From positions 1 to 64,000 of the IMG/VR virus record IMGVR_UViG_3300049927_000163: a stretch of DNA of 64,000 nucleotides. One strand, given 5' to 3'. Position 1 is the stretch's first letter; each line of letters opens with the position of its first letter. The stretch is from a virus. Of this stretch, positions 15,857-23,232 are shown piece by piece. A program made the position numbers and the translations under genes. The notes beneath the pieces are model-generated. The model saw nothing but the letters and a program-made list of their open reading frames with translations. It had not been told where the DNA came from and made no database searches.

Positions 15857-16567
15857 TTAACCGTTTGCTGAAGTATCTAGCAATGCATAGTAGTTCCATA
15901 CATCTGCAGTAGTAGTCATCAAATCTGTGCCCAAAGTAAGGCCAATAACACCATGGTTGTATAATGGTGTCATTTGGACTTGTGAGCCAAATTGTGTTGT
16001 TACAGGCGCACCAGTAATCACGTTGGCAATACCACCTGATACATACGTACTAAAAGCAGTAGAGTTGATATTGACAGTAAATGATGTTGTGCTAGTTACA
16101 GTTGTAATCTGACCACGTAGGGTATTGATCTGCTGCATACCAGCTACTTGACTAAATGTAACCCAAGTTACACCAATATCAGCTGAAGTAAAGCTATGAG
16201 TAGCAGTGATGCTAGCTTCAGCAGCTTTAGAGATTGCAGTGATGACAAGGTTAGTACTATGGTTCACATTGTAAGGAGCCTGATTAGGAATCCAAAGATC
16301 CTGATCAGCTGTTATAAATGGTGTAAATGCATTGGCTGTATGCCATGCAAATTCAATTGCTGGCTGACTAGCAGTATAGTCTGTAGAAAGACCAGTACCA
16401 TTTGCATATGTAGGAAACCATTCTGCTTTAACGATTTCATCGTTAACAGGGTTTATTGCATTGGTCTGGTTAACCATATAGAAGTAACTAGGGATAAATC
16501 CCAAAGTTAGATTCTGAGCTGCACCACCTAAAACAGTGGTAAAAGTTCCAGTTTTGATAATAGACAT
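15857..16567 (-). CDS. Head decoration/capsid-associated protein, module 1
   Basis: A 236-residue protein encoded directly behind the capsid gene. The N-terminal 95 residues (GTFTTVLGGAAQNLTLGFIP, then IEFAWHTANAF) are followed by an Ig-like beta domain at about 105-195, with the closing motif FSTYVSGGIAN. The same closing motif (YVSGG.A) occurs in the module 2 gene at the equivalent place (53019-53615). Small proteins at this position usually coat or stabilise the capsid. Confidence 0.65.
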   Translation of the reverse strand: MSIIKTGTFTTVLGGAAQNLTLGFIPSYFYMVNQTNAINPVNDEIVKAEWFPTYANGTGLSTDYTASQPAIEFAWHTANAFTPFITADQDLWIPNQAPYNVNHSTNLVITAISKAAEASITATHSFTSADIGVTWVTFSQVAGMQQINTLRGQITTVTSTTSFTVNINSTAFSTYVSGGIANVITGAPVTTQFGSQVQMTPLYNHGVIGLTLGTDLMTTTADVWNYYALLDTSANG

Positions 16568-16569
16568 AG

Positions 16570-17529
16570 TTATGCTCCCAATCTTAAGGTGCTTGTGACT
16601 CTGGCGATCCAGTTGTCATTGATGATTCGTCCACCCCAAGGAATCTTGAAGCCAACTGATGATCTTTGATCAAGTGCATCAGTAGTACCTGCAGATCCTA
16701 GAGGCTTAACAATAAGTTGAGCTTGCATAGCACCTAGTTTCACTACACCATAAGCCTCACGGCCTACAACAAAGCTAGAGTAGACTGGTATTGCTGCACC
16801 ATTGTTGAAACCGTTGGTCGATGTCATCCATCGAATATTTCGGGTTTGGCCCCATTCTGGAAGCAGACTTGTGCTTTGATTCGCATAGTTTGCAACTGAA
16901 TTGAAGCTTGATACTGCCTCTAGATCCATCTCCATATCTGTAGACATAAAGCCCCAGAATGATTGACGGCCAGGAGCTGTTCCAAAACGGTTTTCACCTT
17001 GTACGAGCGGAGTTAGAAACTCAGCGTTACCTTGGCGAAGTGCTCTTTGAACAAGCTGTAGATCACGGTCTGTAATCTCTGTAGGAGTGTTACCGTTGAT
17101 ACCATTAGAGCACGCGATTGTTGATGCTGTTGAAACCATCATGTCGCGGATTAAAGTATCTAGGGTAAGACCTAGTTGTAATGAAAGAACTTTGGTAAGT
17201 TCATTCAAAACGCGGTCCTGCACTGTGTACTGAACTACATCAGATACGATCATATAGGCGCCATACCATGCGATCTTAGCGCTAAAGTCGATAACTGACT
17301 GTGATTGTCCAGGAGGAGATACCGCTTCTGTTAGAGGCGTTGTAGCCGCTGACTGTGTGCCATATCGTCTAAAGATCAATGAGTCACCTGAGTTCATTGG
17401 GATAACGCGCTGTTGTGCGCACTTATCATAAATGAGGGCAGGCGTAGCAAGTTTTAGCAGGAGTCTATCGTAATAGACACGTACTTCTGGTGGTACTGTA
17501 TTTGTGGTTACAGCATTTGGTGATGACAT
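16570..17529 (-). CDS. Major capsid protein (N4-gp56 family), module 1
   Basis: A 319-residue protein of the N4-gp56 capsid family. The N-terminal signature EVRVYYDRLLLKLATPALI leads to GDSLIFRRYG, then PPGQSQSV, then VQYTVQDRVLNE, all shared with the module 2 capsid at 53628-54569. The C-terminus (LIVKPLGSAGTTDALDQRSS, then VGFKIPWGGRIIND) is also conserved. It has the HK97-type fold by family. The gene is preceded by the scaffold gene and followed after 2 bases by the decoration gene, the usual head order. Confidence 0.9.
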   Translation of the reverse strand: MSSPNAVTTNTVPPEVRVYYDRLLLKLATPALIYDKCAQQRVIPMNSGDSLIFRRYGTQSAATTPLTEAVSPPGQSQSVIDFSAKIAWYGAYMIVSDVVQYTVQDRVLNELTKVLSLQLGLTLDTLIRDMMVSTASTIACSNGINGNTPTEITDRDLQLVQRALRQGNAEFLTPLVQGENRFGTAPGRQSFWGFMSTDMEMDLEAVSSFNSVANYANQSTSLLPEWGQTRNIRWMTSTNGFNNGAAIPVYSSFVVGREAYGVVKLGAMQAQLIVKPLGSAGTTDALDQRSSVGFKIPWGGRIINDNWIARVTSTLRLGA

Positions 17530-17543
17530 AAGTTACTCTTTAC

Positions 17544-18302
17544 TTACATCCCGCTCTGGATTCTTTGATACTCGGCTTCAAATTCTTCATCTGACATCGT
17601 CGCGTAGTCTTTTACTGCATGGAATGATCCCTGTCCCCCAGTCATTGAAAGTGAACCAGGTTTACGGGAATTCTCTACAATCCTAGTGGCTGACTTAGAG
17701 ACAGTAGGAGGAGCTACAGGAGCGGGCATCTGATTTTGTCTGCCTTGTTTTGCAAGTGACCCAATATCATAGGCATATTGCCAAGGATCTTGAGCCGCAT
17801 GGAATCCAGCTGCGAGATTAGGTTTTTCTCTAATTAGGGGCGCGGCGTACTCATCCAGCACCTCTTTATAATCAGGATACTTAACTGCCATTCGGAGTTC
17901 TGCAATCTCACTTTCCATAGCCTTTTGCCTTTTAAGCATTTCACCTTCTTGATGCTGGTAAACTCCTACTGGAAGAGCGTCCTCACGGTCGAGATCTTCA
18001 ATTGGGTTTTTGTTTACCTGCGGTTCAGGAATGTTTTGCTTATGTAAAGTTGCTTTCCAGATCTCAAAATTTTGTTTAAGTTCTTCCTTTTCTCGTCGTT
18101 CTCGAGCAAGCTCTTCCCTGATTGCCACGATGTTCCTATCGATCGGTAATTCAGCAGGGGAGATGGGTTCCTGTTCTTGAACCTTAGGATTTACTGCCTC
18201 TACGCGATCTAAGTCATCTTGGTATGCCAAGTAAGAATTATGCCCTTTTACTTTTGGACTCACGGCGGCTGAGTCTGGTACGCCCGCTTCTTCTGTAATC
18301 AT
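17544..18302 (-). CDS. Capsid scaffolding protein, module 1
   Basis: A 252-residue acidic, Gln/Glu-rich helical protein with a coiled-coil stretch (residues 60-85, REELARERREKEELKQNFEI) and a C-terminus that ends YATMSDEEFEAEYQRIQSG. The motif YPDYKEVLDEY matches YPDYNDVVRKY in the module 2 protein at 54590-55240. Its composition and place before the capsid gene are typical of internal scaffolds. Confidence 0.75.
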   Translation of the reverse strand: MITEEAGVPDSAAVSPKVKGHNSYLAYQDDLDRVEAVNPKVQEQEPISPAELPIDRNIVAIREELARERREKEELKQNFEIWKATLHKQNIPEPQVNKNPIEDLDREDALPVGVYQHQEGEMLKRQKAMESEIAELRMAVKYPDYKEVLDEYAAPLIREKPNLAAGFHAAQDPWQYAYDIGSLAKQGRQNQMPAPVAPPTVSKSATRIVENSRKPGSLSMTGGQGSFHAVKDYATMSDEEFEAEYQRIQSGM

Positions 18303-18352
18303 TTATTTTCCTGTAGGTCGGCGACACCTGTATACGCCCTTTTTAGGAGAGG

Positions 18353-18715
18353 CTATGTATAGCCTAAGTTAGTTCTTTTACCTTGTTCCGCTACGCTTAC
18401 TATGAGGTCTTTTGGATCATCTGATAGGAAACGAGGGTCAATCGGCATGTCTGGTGGACTTGATAGCTCCTGGACCAGATCACATATTCCAAGTTTGTTA
18501 TTCACATACCATACAAGTACACCTATCATGAATGGTGGCCTTTGATGGTAAGCTTTAACAGTCTGGTTAATCTTATTAGGGGTAAGACGATCTACAGTGG
18601 CGTAATAAACGACATAGAATGGCTCTTTGATGTGAGACATTTTGTGGACGAAATCGTACACATAGTTCATACATCCTTCTGCCATACTTTCTCGGACATC
18701 ACCCATTTGTAGCAT
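18353..18715 (-). CDS. Conserved protein between portal and scaffold, module 1
   Basis: A 120-residue protein. KEPFYVVYYATVD and VKAYHQRPPFMIGVLVWYVN match TEPYWIVLFASPS and IKAYGMRPQRQVGMIVGEVN in the module 2 protein at 55297-55656. The family is not recognised. Its fixed place suggests a head-assembly role. A short palindrome (AGGCTATACATAGCCT) spans the stop codon. Confidence 0.6.
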   Translation of the reverse strand: MLQMGDVRESMAEGCMNYVYDFVHKMSHIKEPFYVVYYATVDRLTPNKINQTVKAYHQRPPFMIGVLVWYVNNKLGICDLVQELSSPPDMPIDPRFLSDDPKDLIVSVAEQGKRTNLGYT

Positions 18716-18718
18716 AGT

Positions 18719-18931
18719 CTAGTACCCGTTTTGATCAGTTTTATCGTTGTACATCATATAAGGTGCAATTTTAGCCTTATCAGACTTGCAGCCAGCTGAG
18801 CCATACTTGCCGTATGCAATGCCTGTCATTTCGCCTATAAAGGCCTCTAGACCTGGAGCTGAGTACATATCTGAAGGGCCTGAACCCTTAGGAGCCTCTT
18901 TAGGAGATGAAGTTTCGTTCATATATTTCAT
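18719..18931 (-). CDS. Small protein in head gene cluster, module 1
   Basis: A 70-residue protein with a Pro/Gly/Ser-rich N-terminus, a middle segment GLEAFIGEMTGIAYGKYG and a charged C-terminus. Its position matches the 82-residue protein at 55667-55915, although similarity is not evident by eye. The function is unknown. It starts at ATG 18931, directly after a tiny Lys/Pro-rich frame. Confidence 0.5.
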   Translation of the reverse strand: MKYMNETSSPKEAPKGSGPSDMYSAPGLEAFIGEMTGIAYGKYGSAGCKSDKAKIAPYMMYNDKTDQNGY

Positions 18932-18932
18932 A

Positions 18933-19007
18933 TTATTTACCTTTTGGTTTTTGACTTGGCTGGCCTGGCTTAGGAGCGCCTGGTTTTGCTGGTCCTGGTT
19001 TGGGCAT
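18933..19007 (-). CDS. Tiny Pro/Lys/Gly-rich peptide
   Basis: A 24-residue frame (MPKPGPAKPGAPKPGQPSQK and four more residues) directly upstream of the 70-residue gene. A Shine-Dalgarno sequence (GGTAAGG) lies in the arm of an inverted repeat. It is the first minus-strand frame at a divergent junction. Similar Lys/Gly-rich termini occur in small proteins of module 2. It could be a leader peptide or a small nucleic-acid-binding protein. Confidence 0.4.
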   Translation of the reverse strand: MPKPGPAKPGAPKPGQPSQKPKGK

Positions 19008-19012
19008 CATAA

Positions 19013-19065
19013 CCTTACCTATAGTTTGGGGTTAATATATTATAGTATATAGCCAAACTGTAAGG
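19013..19065. promoter_or_regulatory. Symmetric divergent promoter/RBS region
   Basis: Two 13-base arms form an inverted repeat: CCTTAC plus AGTTTGG on the left (with four extra bases between) and CCAAACTGTAAGG on the right. They flank an A+T-rich core (TTAATATATTATAGTATATA). Each arm ends in the ribosome-binding site of the gene it faces (GTAAGG). This looks like a shared promoter with a common operator for the minus-strand head genes and the plus-strand island. Confidence 0.5.
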
Positions 19066-19146
19066 ATGAATACAAATTTATGCAAGAAAGGAGTTGCACT
19101 TAATTTGGAATTGCTAGAAGATCATTCTTATGTGATTGCAATATAA
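19066..19146 (+). CDS. Tiny open reading frame (26 residues)
   Basis: It starts with a well-placed GTAAGG and encodes a short peptide with LNLELLEDHSYVIAI at its end. No similarity is recognised. It is the first frame of the island and may be a leader peptide. Confidence 0.3.
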   Translation: MNTNLCKKGVALNLELLEDHSYVIAI

Positions 19147-19155
19147 GGTGAAATA

Positions 19156-19332
19156 ATGGCTAAGACTGAAATACAAATACATGGTTCTATGTATAAGTTA
19201 TTTGACTTATTGAATGGCAACGGCTGGAGCGTGGATCTTACCATTAGACAAGATGAATATGATGAATTCCTTGACTCTAGAGTTACAGATGATATGAATG
19301 AATCTAGTGATGAGGATTTAGCTGAAGATTAA
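19156..19332 (+). CDS. Small acidic protein with possible read-through extension
   Basis: A 58-residue protein (MAKTEIQIHG..., acidic C-terminus SSDEDLAED). The frame stays open after its TAA for 30 further codons, to 19425. That extension holds a compact cysteine motif (FCGQCDKRCKIEKCECD). No start codon is visible for the extension alone. It may represent read-through, a nonsense change in a longer gene, or an error in the sequence. The function is unknown. Confidence 0.5.
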   Translation: MAKTEIQIHGSMYKLFDLLNGNGWSVDLTIRQDEYDEFLDSRVTDDMNESSDEDLAED

Positions 19333-19408
19333 ATAGAGTTCTCTGAAAAAGATGCTTTTTGTGGCCAATGTGATAAGAGATGCAAAATTGAAAAGTGCGA
19401 GTGTGATA

Positions 19409-19597
19409 ATGAAAAAGAAAAGTAAAGATCAAAAGTCTGAAAAAGAGGACTTTATGACCAAGAAAGATCTAAAAGATTCTAAGCATCAAGGCATGCTGAA
19501 TACTATGGATGAAGTCTGTGAAAAGCTAAATCAGGCTGGATATGGGCCTTTTGCTTGGGAAATTGTTATTAAACGAAATGTTAAATATGATATTTAA
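19409..19597 (+). CDS. Small charged protein (62 residues)
   Basis: It starts at MKKKSKDQKSEKEDF and has a Lys/Asp-rich first half. The more ordered C-terminus is NTMDEVCEKLNQAGYGPFAW. It overlaps the cysteine-rich extension of the preceding gene in another frame. No family is recognised. Confidence 0.45.
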   Translation: MKKKSKDQKSEKEDFMTKKDLKDSKHQGMLNTMDEVCEKLNQAGYGPFAWEIVIKRNVKYDI

Positions 19598-19618
19598 ATA
19601 AAGGTACTGTAAATAATT

Positions 19619-20365
19619 ATGAATGAAGATGTAAAAATACATTCAACAATTGAATATTCACAATTTAAACTCTCTCCTAAAAATAGGAAAGTATGTGAAA
19701 AACATGTTAAAGATTTATCTGAAACAATAAGAAAAAGCAATCAATTAGATGTAAATCCAATAATCGTAAATTTTGATAATGAAATTGTCTCTGGACAACA
19801 TAGGTGGTTGGTAGCACAAAAATTAAAAGTACCAATTTTTTATATTAGAAAAGATGTACCTGTAGAATATTTTTTGACAGCAAATCTAAATCAAAGACGA
19901 TGTGAGCAAGTGGATGCAATCAAATTTTATTCAAATGTAATGAAATTTCCTGATTATATTAAATTAAATAATATTTTAACAACTTCAAAAGCTTCTCCTG
20001 GAGTTATTTGTAGTTTACTTGGAATTACATCATCATGTGGATATAGCGATATGATTAAAAGTGGAAAATTTAAATTTAAATATGATGAAGAAAGATGTAA
20101 TTTTATGTTATCAAAATATATAGAAACTAGAAATTTACTCGATACACTTCCATTTATGGTAAGAAGTGCTTATCGGGGTATAAATTTTTGTAGAGGATTT
20201 AATCTTTTATTTGAAGAAAAAATTGATTGGAAGATTTTTGAAACTAGACTTCGTATAAATTACAAAATGTTAGATATAGTTTTACATACCGGACCTCTTT
20301 GGCTTAAAAGATTTAAAGAAATGTATAATAAAAGAGCTATTGTAAATAGATTGATAGAGGAGTAG
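19619..20365 (+). CDS. ParB/Srx-fold domain protein
   Basis: A 248-residue protein. Residues 10-100 follow the ParB N-terminal pattern: KLSPKNR..., a helix VKDLSETIRKSNQLD, the strand NPIIVNFDNEIVSG, then the QHRWLVAQKL motif that corresponds to the GxxR nucleotide-binding box of ParB-type CTPase/nuclease domains. The remaining 150 residues are helical and not recognised. Phage ParB-like proteins act as nucleases, DNA-binding adaptors or methylation-related proteins. A second, different ParB-like gene lies at 60624-61154. Confidence 0.7.
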   Translation: MNEDVKIHSTIEYSQFKLSPKNRKVCEKHVKDLSETIRKSNQLDVNPIIVNFDNEIVSGQHRWLVAQKLKVPIFYIRKDVPVEYFLTANLNQRRCEQVDAIKFYSNVMKFPDYIKLNNILTTSKASPGVICSLLGITSSCGYSDMIKSGKFKFKYDEERCNFMLSKYIETRNLLDTLPFMVRSAYRGINFCRGFNLLFEEKIDWKIFETRLRINYKMLDIVLHTGPLWLKRFKEMYNKRAIVNRLIEE

Positions 20366-20369
20366 ACGA

Positions 20370-20522
20370 ATGATTTTATTAGATCATTGCACAAGTTGTT
20401 ATCCTACACTGAATCAAGTTCCATGGTGGTGTGGCTTTGCAATATTCTTTATCACACTCTTTACACTGATAGGTCTATTTACTGTTTTATTTTATATAAG
20501 CAAGAAAATATGTGGAAAATAA
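20370..20522 (+). CDS. Small membrane protein with N-terminal cysteines
   Basis: A 50-residue protein: HCTSCYP near the start, then a single membrane helix (CGFAIFFITLFTLIGLFTVL) and a positively charged tail SKKICGK. The ATG has a GAGG sequence 9 bases upstream, right after the ParB-like gene. Its stop overlaps the next start. It is probably an inner-membrane peptide of unknown function. Confidence 0.55.
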   Translation: MILLDHCTSCYPTLNQVPWWCGFAIFFITLFTLIGLFTVLFYISKKICGK

Positions 20523-20683
20523 TGCATGCATTTAGAAAAAAACAATTCATCGGTACAGGTATCACACATCGCCTATGCACATGGCCACCTGATGATTTCA
20601 ATGGCACTTTGAGGAAGATAAAGGAAGCCAATCAATACATGAAGACTTTGGATAAGAAAACTTTGGATGAACTGAAACTATGA
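20522..20683 (+). CDS. Small basic protein (53 residues)
   Basis: It starts at MHAFRKKQFIGTG and ends with KTLDKKTLDELKL. The start overlaps the previous stop by one base and the end overlaps the next start (ATGA), so translation is probably coupled. A longer frame from an upstream TTG is unlikely because it would cover the membrane protein gene. No function is recognised. Confidence 0.5.
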   Translation: MHAFRKKQFIGTGITHRLCTWPPDDFNGTLRKIKEANQYMKTLDKKTLDELKL

Positions 20684-20997
20684 AATGCCATAACTGCTCT
20701 AAAGACTTAGACTTTATTCCTGCAAGCGAGGCTGATATATTCTGTTCGGGCATTTGCAGGCGCAAGGCTCAAATAAATGGATGGCGGATTGGTGAATATA
20801 GAGCTCCTAAAGTAAACCCTGAAATTACGGCTTCTATGAAGAAATGGGATGAAGTGTATCAGAGGTATATCAACGGAACAGCTACTAGACATGAAATGAT
20901 ACTTGCTATGCAATGGTGTTTGAAGGTCGATAGATATGAAGAAGAGCGTAAGACATTTGCCTATATGAAAAAACGTGAAGGATTTTTTGAGGAATAA
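20680..20997 (+). CDS. Zinc-ribbon protein
   Basis: A 105-residue protein with an N-terminal treble-clef-like zinc site (CHNCSKDLDF, then FCSGICRRKAQ). A helical, charged remainder follows (VYQRYINGTATRHEMILAMQ). It is probably a small nucleic-acid-binding protein. It shares the CxxC...CSxxC pattern with the zinc ribbons at 5174 and 43161. Confidence 0.6.
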   Translation: MKCHNCSKDLDFIPASEADIFCSGICRRKAQINGWRIGEYRAPKVNPEITASMKKWDEVYQRYINGTATRHEMILAMQWCLKVDRYEEERKTFAYMKKREGFFEE

Positions 20998-20998
20998 C

Positions 20999-21199
20999 AT
21001 GTTAATAACCATATGTTTTGTAATAGTTATATTAATAAATATATATTATATTATAAGCATTAAATATAATTTCTTTAGGGTATATAAGGATATTCGTGAT
21101 TTTGCAGAAGTTAACGTGAAAATGGTTGCTTGTATGGTTGAACTACATGAAAGAATTCAAAAACTAGAGGATAAAAATGGAATATCCAAAGATAAATAG
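20999..21199 (+). CDS. Small membrane-anchored coiled-coil protein
   Basis: A 66-residue protein with an N-terminal membrane helix (LITICFVIVILINIYYII) and a C-terminal heptad stretch (MVELHERIQKLEDKNG). ATG at 20999 is preferred because GAGG lies 6 bases upstream. The gene overlaps the RNA ligase start by 23 bases. Its form resembles the small anchored proteins at 6447 and 43400-43866. Confidence 0.5.
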   Translation: MLITICFVIVILINIYYIISIKYNFFRVYKDIRDFAEVNVKMVACMVELHERIQKLEDKNGISKDK

Positions 21200-21848
21200 C
21201 CTATATAAAAGAGAAGATGTCACACTAGATCCTGTAACTGGAAAGAATTTATTTAGCAAATCAAAGAAGCATAAGTTAGTCATTGGTGACTATGCCCTTG
21301 AGGAATTTGGTCTTATTAACTCGTGGCAGGTTTTTGAGAAAATCGATGGGACCAATATCCGCATTACTTTTAAAAAAGAAGGAATTCTTGAAGATGTTAG
21401 GTTTGATGGACGCACCAATAATGCACAAATACCTACCCATTTGATTAAATACCTACAAGACAAGTTCACTATTGAGAAGTTGTCAAAATATTTTGAGGAA
21501 GATGGCACATATATTCTATTTGGCGAGGGATTTGGCCCAAAAATACAAGATGGTGGCAATTATCGTTTTGATGTCTCATTCATCCTTTTTGATGTGTTTA
21601 TTTCTCCCTGGTGGCTAAATTATGAAAGTCGTCTTCAAATAGCAGATTATCTAAGCATTGAACATGTACCTTTTCTTGGAGAAATGAATGAAAGTGAGAT
21701 ATTGCATTACATCAGATCGAAGCCAAAAAGCACTATTTCAGTCAATAAAGATTATGTCATGGAAGGGGTAGTTTGTAGATCAGAACCTTTGCTTTGTCTG
21801 AGGAATGGGGATCCATTGAAGTTTAAACTTAAATGTGTGGATTTATGA
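21177..21848 (+). CDS. RNA ligase of the Rnl2-like family
   Basis: A 223-residue nucleotidyltransferase. Motif I is EKIDGTNIR near residue 57, where the lysine would carry AMP. A later strand holds DVRFDGRTNN; motif III-like YILFGEGFG is near residue 120; motif IV-like MEGVVCRS is near residue 198; and motif V-like LKFKLK is near the C-terminus. These are the ordered motifs of T4 Rnl2-type RNA ligases, which seal broken RNA, often tRNA cleaved by host defence. A tRNA gene lies 170 bases downstream in the same island, which fits an RNA-repair role. It has a good Shine-Dalgarno sequence (GAGG). Confidence 0.85.
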   Translation: MEYPKINSLYKREDVTLDPVTGKNLFSKSKKHKLVIGDYALEEFGLINSWQVFEKIDGTNIRITFKKEGILEDVRFDGRTNNAQIPTHLIKYLQDKFTIEKLSKYFEEDGTYILFGEGFGPKIQDGGNYRFDVSFILFDVFISPWWLNYESRLQIADYLSIEHVPFLGEMNESEILHYIRSKPKSTISVNKDYVMEGVVCRSEPLLCLRNGDPLKFKLKCVDL

Positions 21849-22024
21849 AACGTATTTTTACAGTTCGAAGGTACCAAATTGGGTTTTTTGGATCTTTAAT
21901 AGTACATGATGTTAAGCTTAAATTATCTAAGAGACTTTATAAAAAAGTAATTCGTAATGTTGGACGAGTAAAAATAAGATGTAATAAGAATTATTCTTAC
22001 CCAAGATGTATTCTGGCCACATAG
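21845..22024 (+). CDS. Small basic protein before the tRNA
   Basis: A 59-residue, Arg/Lys/Tyr-rich protein (MKRIFTVRRYQIGFFG...). It starts with a 4-base overlap with the RNA ligase stop and ends 10 bases inside the tRNA gene. Its charge suggests RNA or DNA binding. It could be only a fortuitous frame. Confidence 0.4.
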   Translation: MKRIFTVRRYQIGFFGSLIVHDVKLKLSKRLYKKVIRNVGRVKIRCNKNYSYPRCILAT

Positions 22025-22087
22025 CTCATGCGGTAGAGCACTCGTCTGTTAAATGAGCGGTCGTTGGTTCGAATCCAACTGTGGCCT
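22015..22087 (+). tRNA. tRNA-Asn (GTT)
   Basis: A full cloverleaf is visible. The acceptor stem is GGCCACA/TGTGGCC and the D arm is GCTC...GAGC. The anticodon stem CTCGT/ATGAG closes the 7-base loop CTGTTAA with anticodon GTT. The T arm is GTTGG-TTCGAAT-CCAAC. CCA is not encoded. Phage-borne tRNAs can offset codon demand or replace tRNAs destroyed by the host. Confidence 0.93.
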
Positions 22088-22154
22088 AAACTTTTGACAC
22101 AGGTAGACAAAATTTTTGGATAGATTTTGTGACAGATATTCAGAAGGTAAAGTA

Positions 22155-22379
22155 ATGAAATGGATTAATGTAAAAGAGCGACTTCCTAACAAAGAAGAAT
22201 GCCTATGTTGGGTGATGAATACCAATCGTGGGGGTTATGGTTTTCTTGCATTTTACTATCATGATGGACAGTATTTCCAATTACAAGGTGGAAGTAGTGA
22301 AAAGAGTCCTGCGCTTCTAGTTACTCATTGGTATCCTTTACCATTGCCAATATGGGGATTTAAAGATGAAATGGATTGA
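22155..22379 (+). CDS. DUF551 protein, array copy 1
   Basis: A 74-residue protein with the DUF551 outline: MKWINVKERLP at the start, a beta-rich middle and the closing motif THWYPLPLP. These small proteins are common in phages and their function is not known. It is the first of four in a row. Its last codons (DEMD, stop) contain the start of the next copy (ATGAAATGGATT). Confidence 0.8.
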   Translation: MKWINVKERLPNKEECLCWVMNTNRGGYGFLAFYYHDGQYFQLQGGSSEKSPALLVTHWYPLPLPIWGFKDEMD

Positions 22380-22632
22380 TAGATTAGAACAATTACCAGA
22401 ACTGAATCAAAAATGCTTATTTTATGATCCAACTCTTGGTGATATAGGTAGTGGCATTTATGTATCTTCTACCTGTGTTGATGAAATTCCTAGAACATGT
22501 GGATGTACTGGTATTGATTTCTACGAATGGACATATTGGATGCCTTTGCCAGAGTCTCCTTTAGAAGAATATGAAACAAAATGGGGTAGGAAATATCGTG
22601 AAGTAAAGGATAATTCTAATGAAATGGATTAA
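22366..22632 (+). CDS. DUF551 protein, array copy 2
   Basis: An 88-residue protein that starts MKWIDRLEQLP and has the motif TYWMPLPESP near residue 63. The 25-residue tail beyond it is longer than in the other copies and ends NEMD. It overlaps both neighbours by 14 bases through the shared ATGAAATGGATT sequence. Confidence 0.78.
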   Translation: MKWIDRLEQLPELNQKCLFYDPTLGDIGSGIYVSSTCVDEIPRTCGCTGIDFYEWTYWMPLPESPLEEYETKWGRKYREVKDNSNEMD

Positions 22633-22852
22633 TGTTAAAGATAAGTTGCCTACAACAGGTCCTTGTGGAAGCGAAGAAGTTTTAGTTTATCGATCTAGTG
22701 TATTAGATAAATTTCATGTATGTATATATTTCGGTAAAGATCCTTGGTTTAAATGTGGTCATCATTGGAATCTAAAACATGGCCACAATAAAGCTGCTGA
22801 AGATGTTACTCACTGGATGCCTTTACCGGAGCCTCCTAATGAAATGGATTAA
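22619..22852 (+). CDS. DUF551 protein, array copy 3
   Basis: A 77-residue protein: MKWINVKDKLPTTGPC at the start and THWMPLPEPPNEMD at the end. It is the closest of the four to the usual DUF551 pattern, in which a W-x-x-V-x-x-x-L-P start is followed by an HWMPLP end. The terminal codons again encode the next start. Confidence 0.8.
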   Translation: MKWINVKDKLPTTGPCGSEEVLVYRSSVLDKFHVCIYFGKDPWFKCGHHWNLKHGHNKAAEDVTHWMPLPEPPNEMD

Positions 22853-23078
22853 ATATAATGAACGGAAACCCGAGAAATCCGGAAGATATCTAATTATTTT
22901 TAAGTGTGAATCAGGTTTTCACAACTGTTTAGCAGTTAATTATGCTCACCCATGCTGTGATATAAATATTGCATATTTTTCCTTACCAGATTATTGGGAA
23001 TTTGCTACATTCAGGCCTATAGCTATAGAATATACTATAATCCATTGGATGCCATTACCTGAGGTGCCAAATGAGTAA
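22839..23078 (+). CDS. DUF551 protein, array copy 4
   Basis: A 79-residue protein that starts MKWIKYNERKPEKSGRYL and ends HWMPLPEVPNE. The start at 22839 is set by the conserved overlap with copy 3. It lacks the final MD codons and so closes the array; the next gene begins inside its last codons. Confidence 0.78.
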   Translation: MKWIKYNERKPEKSGRYLIIFKCESGFHNCLAVNYAHPCCDINIAYFSLPDYWEFATFRPIAIEYTIIHWMPLPEVPNE

Positions 23079-23232
23079 CAGAGGCAAGAAATCAAGTAAA
23101 CGAACCAATCCCAAGATAAAAAGTGCCGCTCGGGCATTGTATCATCAGTATCTATGGCACATACGACGAATGGCGAGTCAGCGGAAGACAATACGTGAGG
23201 TTAACGTGGGTACTGCCCTATACCTGGACTAG
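23071..23232 (+). CDS. Small basic protein overlapping a tRNA-like sequence
   Basis: A 53-residue protein, strongly basic at the N-terminus (MSNRGKKSSKRTNPKIK) and ending REVNVGTALYLD. It starts within the last codons of the DUF551 array. Its last two thirds lie inside a sequence that can form a tRNA-like acceptor and T arm. The function is unknown. Confidence 0.45.
   Translation: MSNRGKKSSKRTNPKIKSAARALYHQYLWHIRRMASQRKTIREVNVGTALYLD

Noticed and set aside
20387-20683. 98-residue frame from a TTG start
   Set aside because: It would cover the 50-residue membrane protein gene, which has a proper ATG and RBS. Only the part from 20522 is kept.
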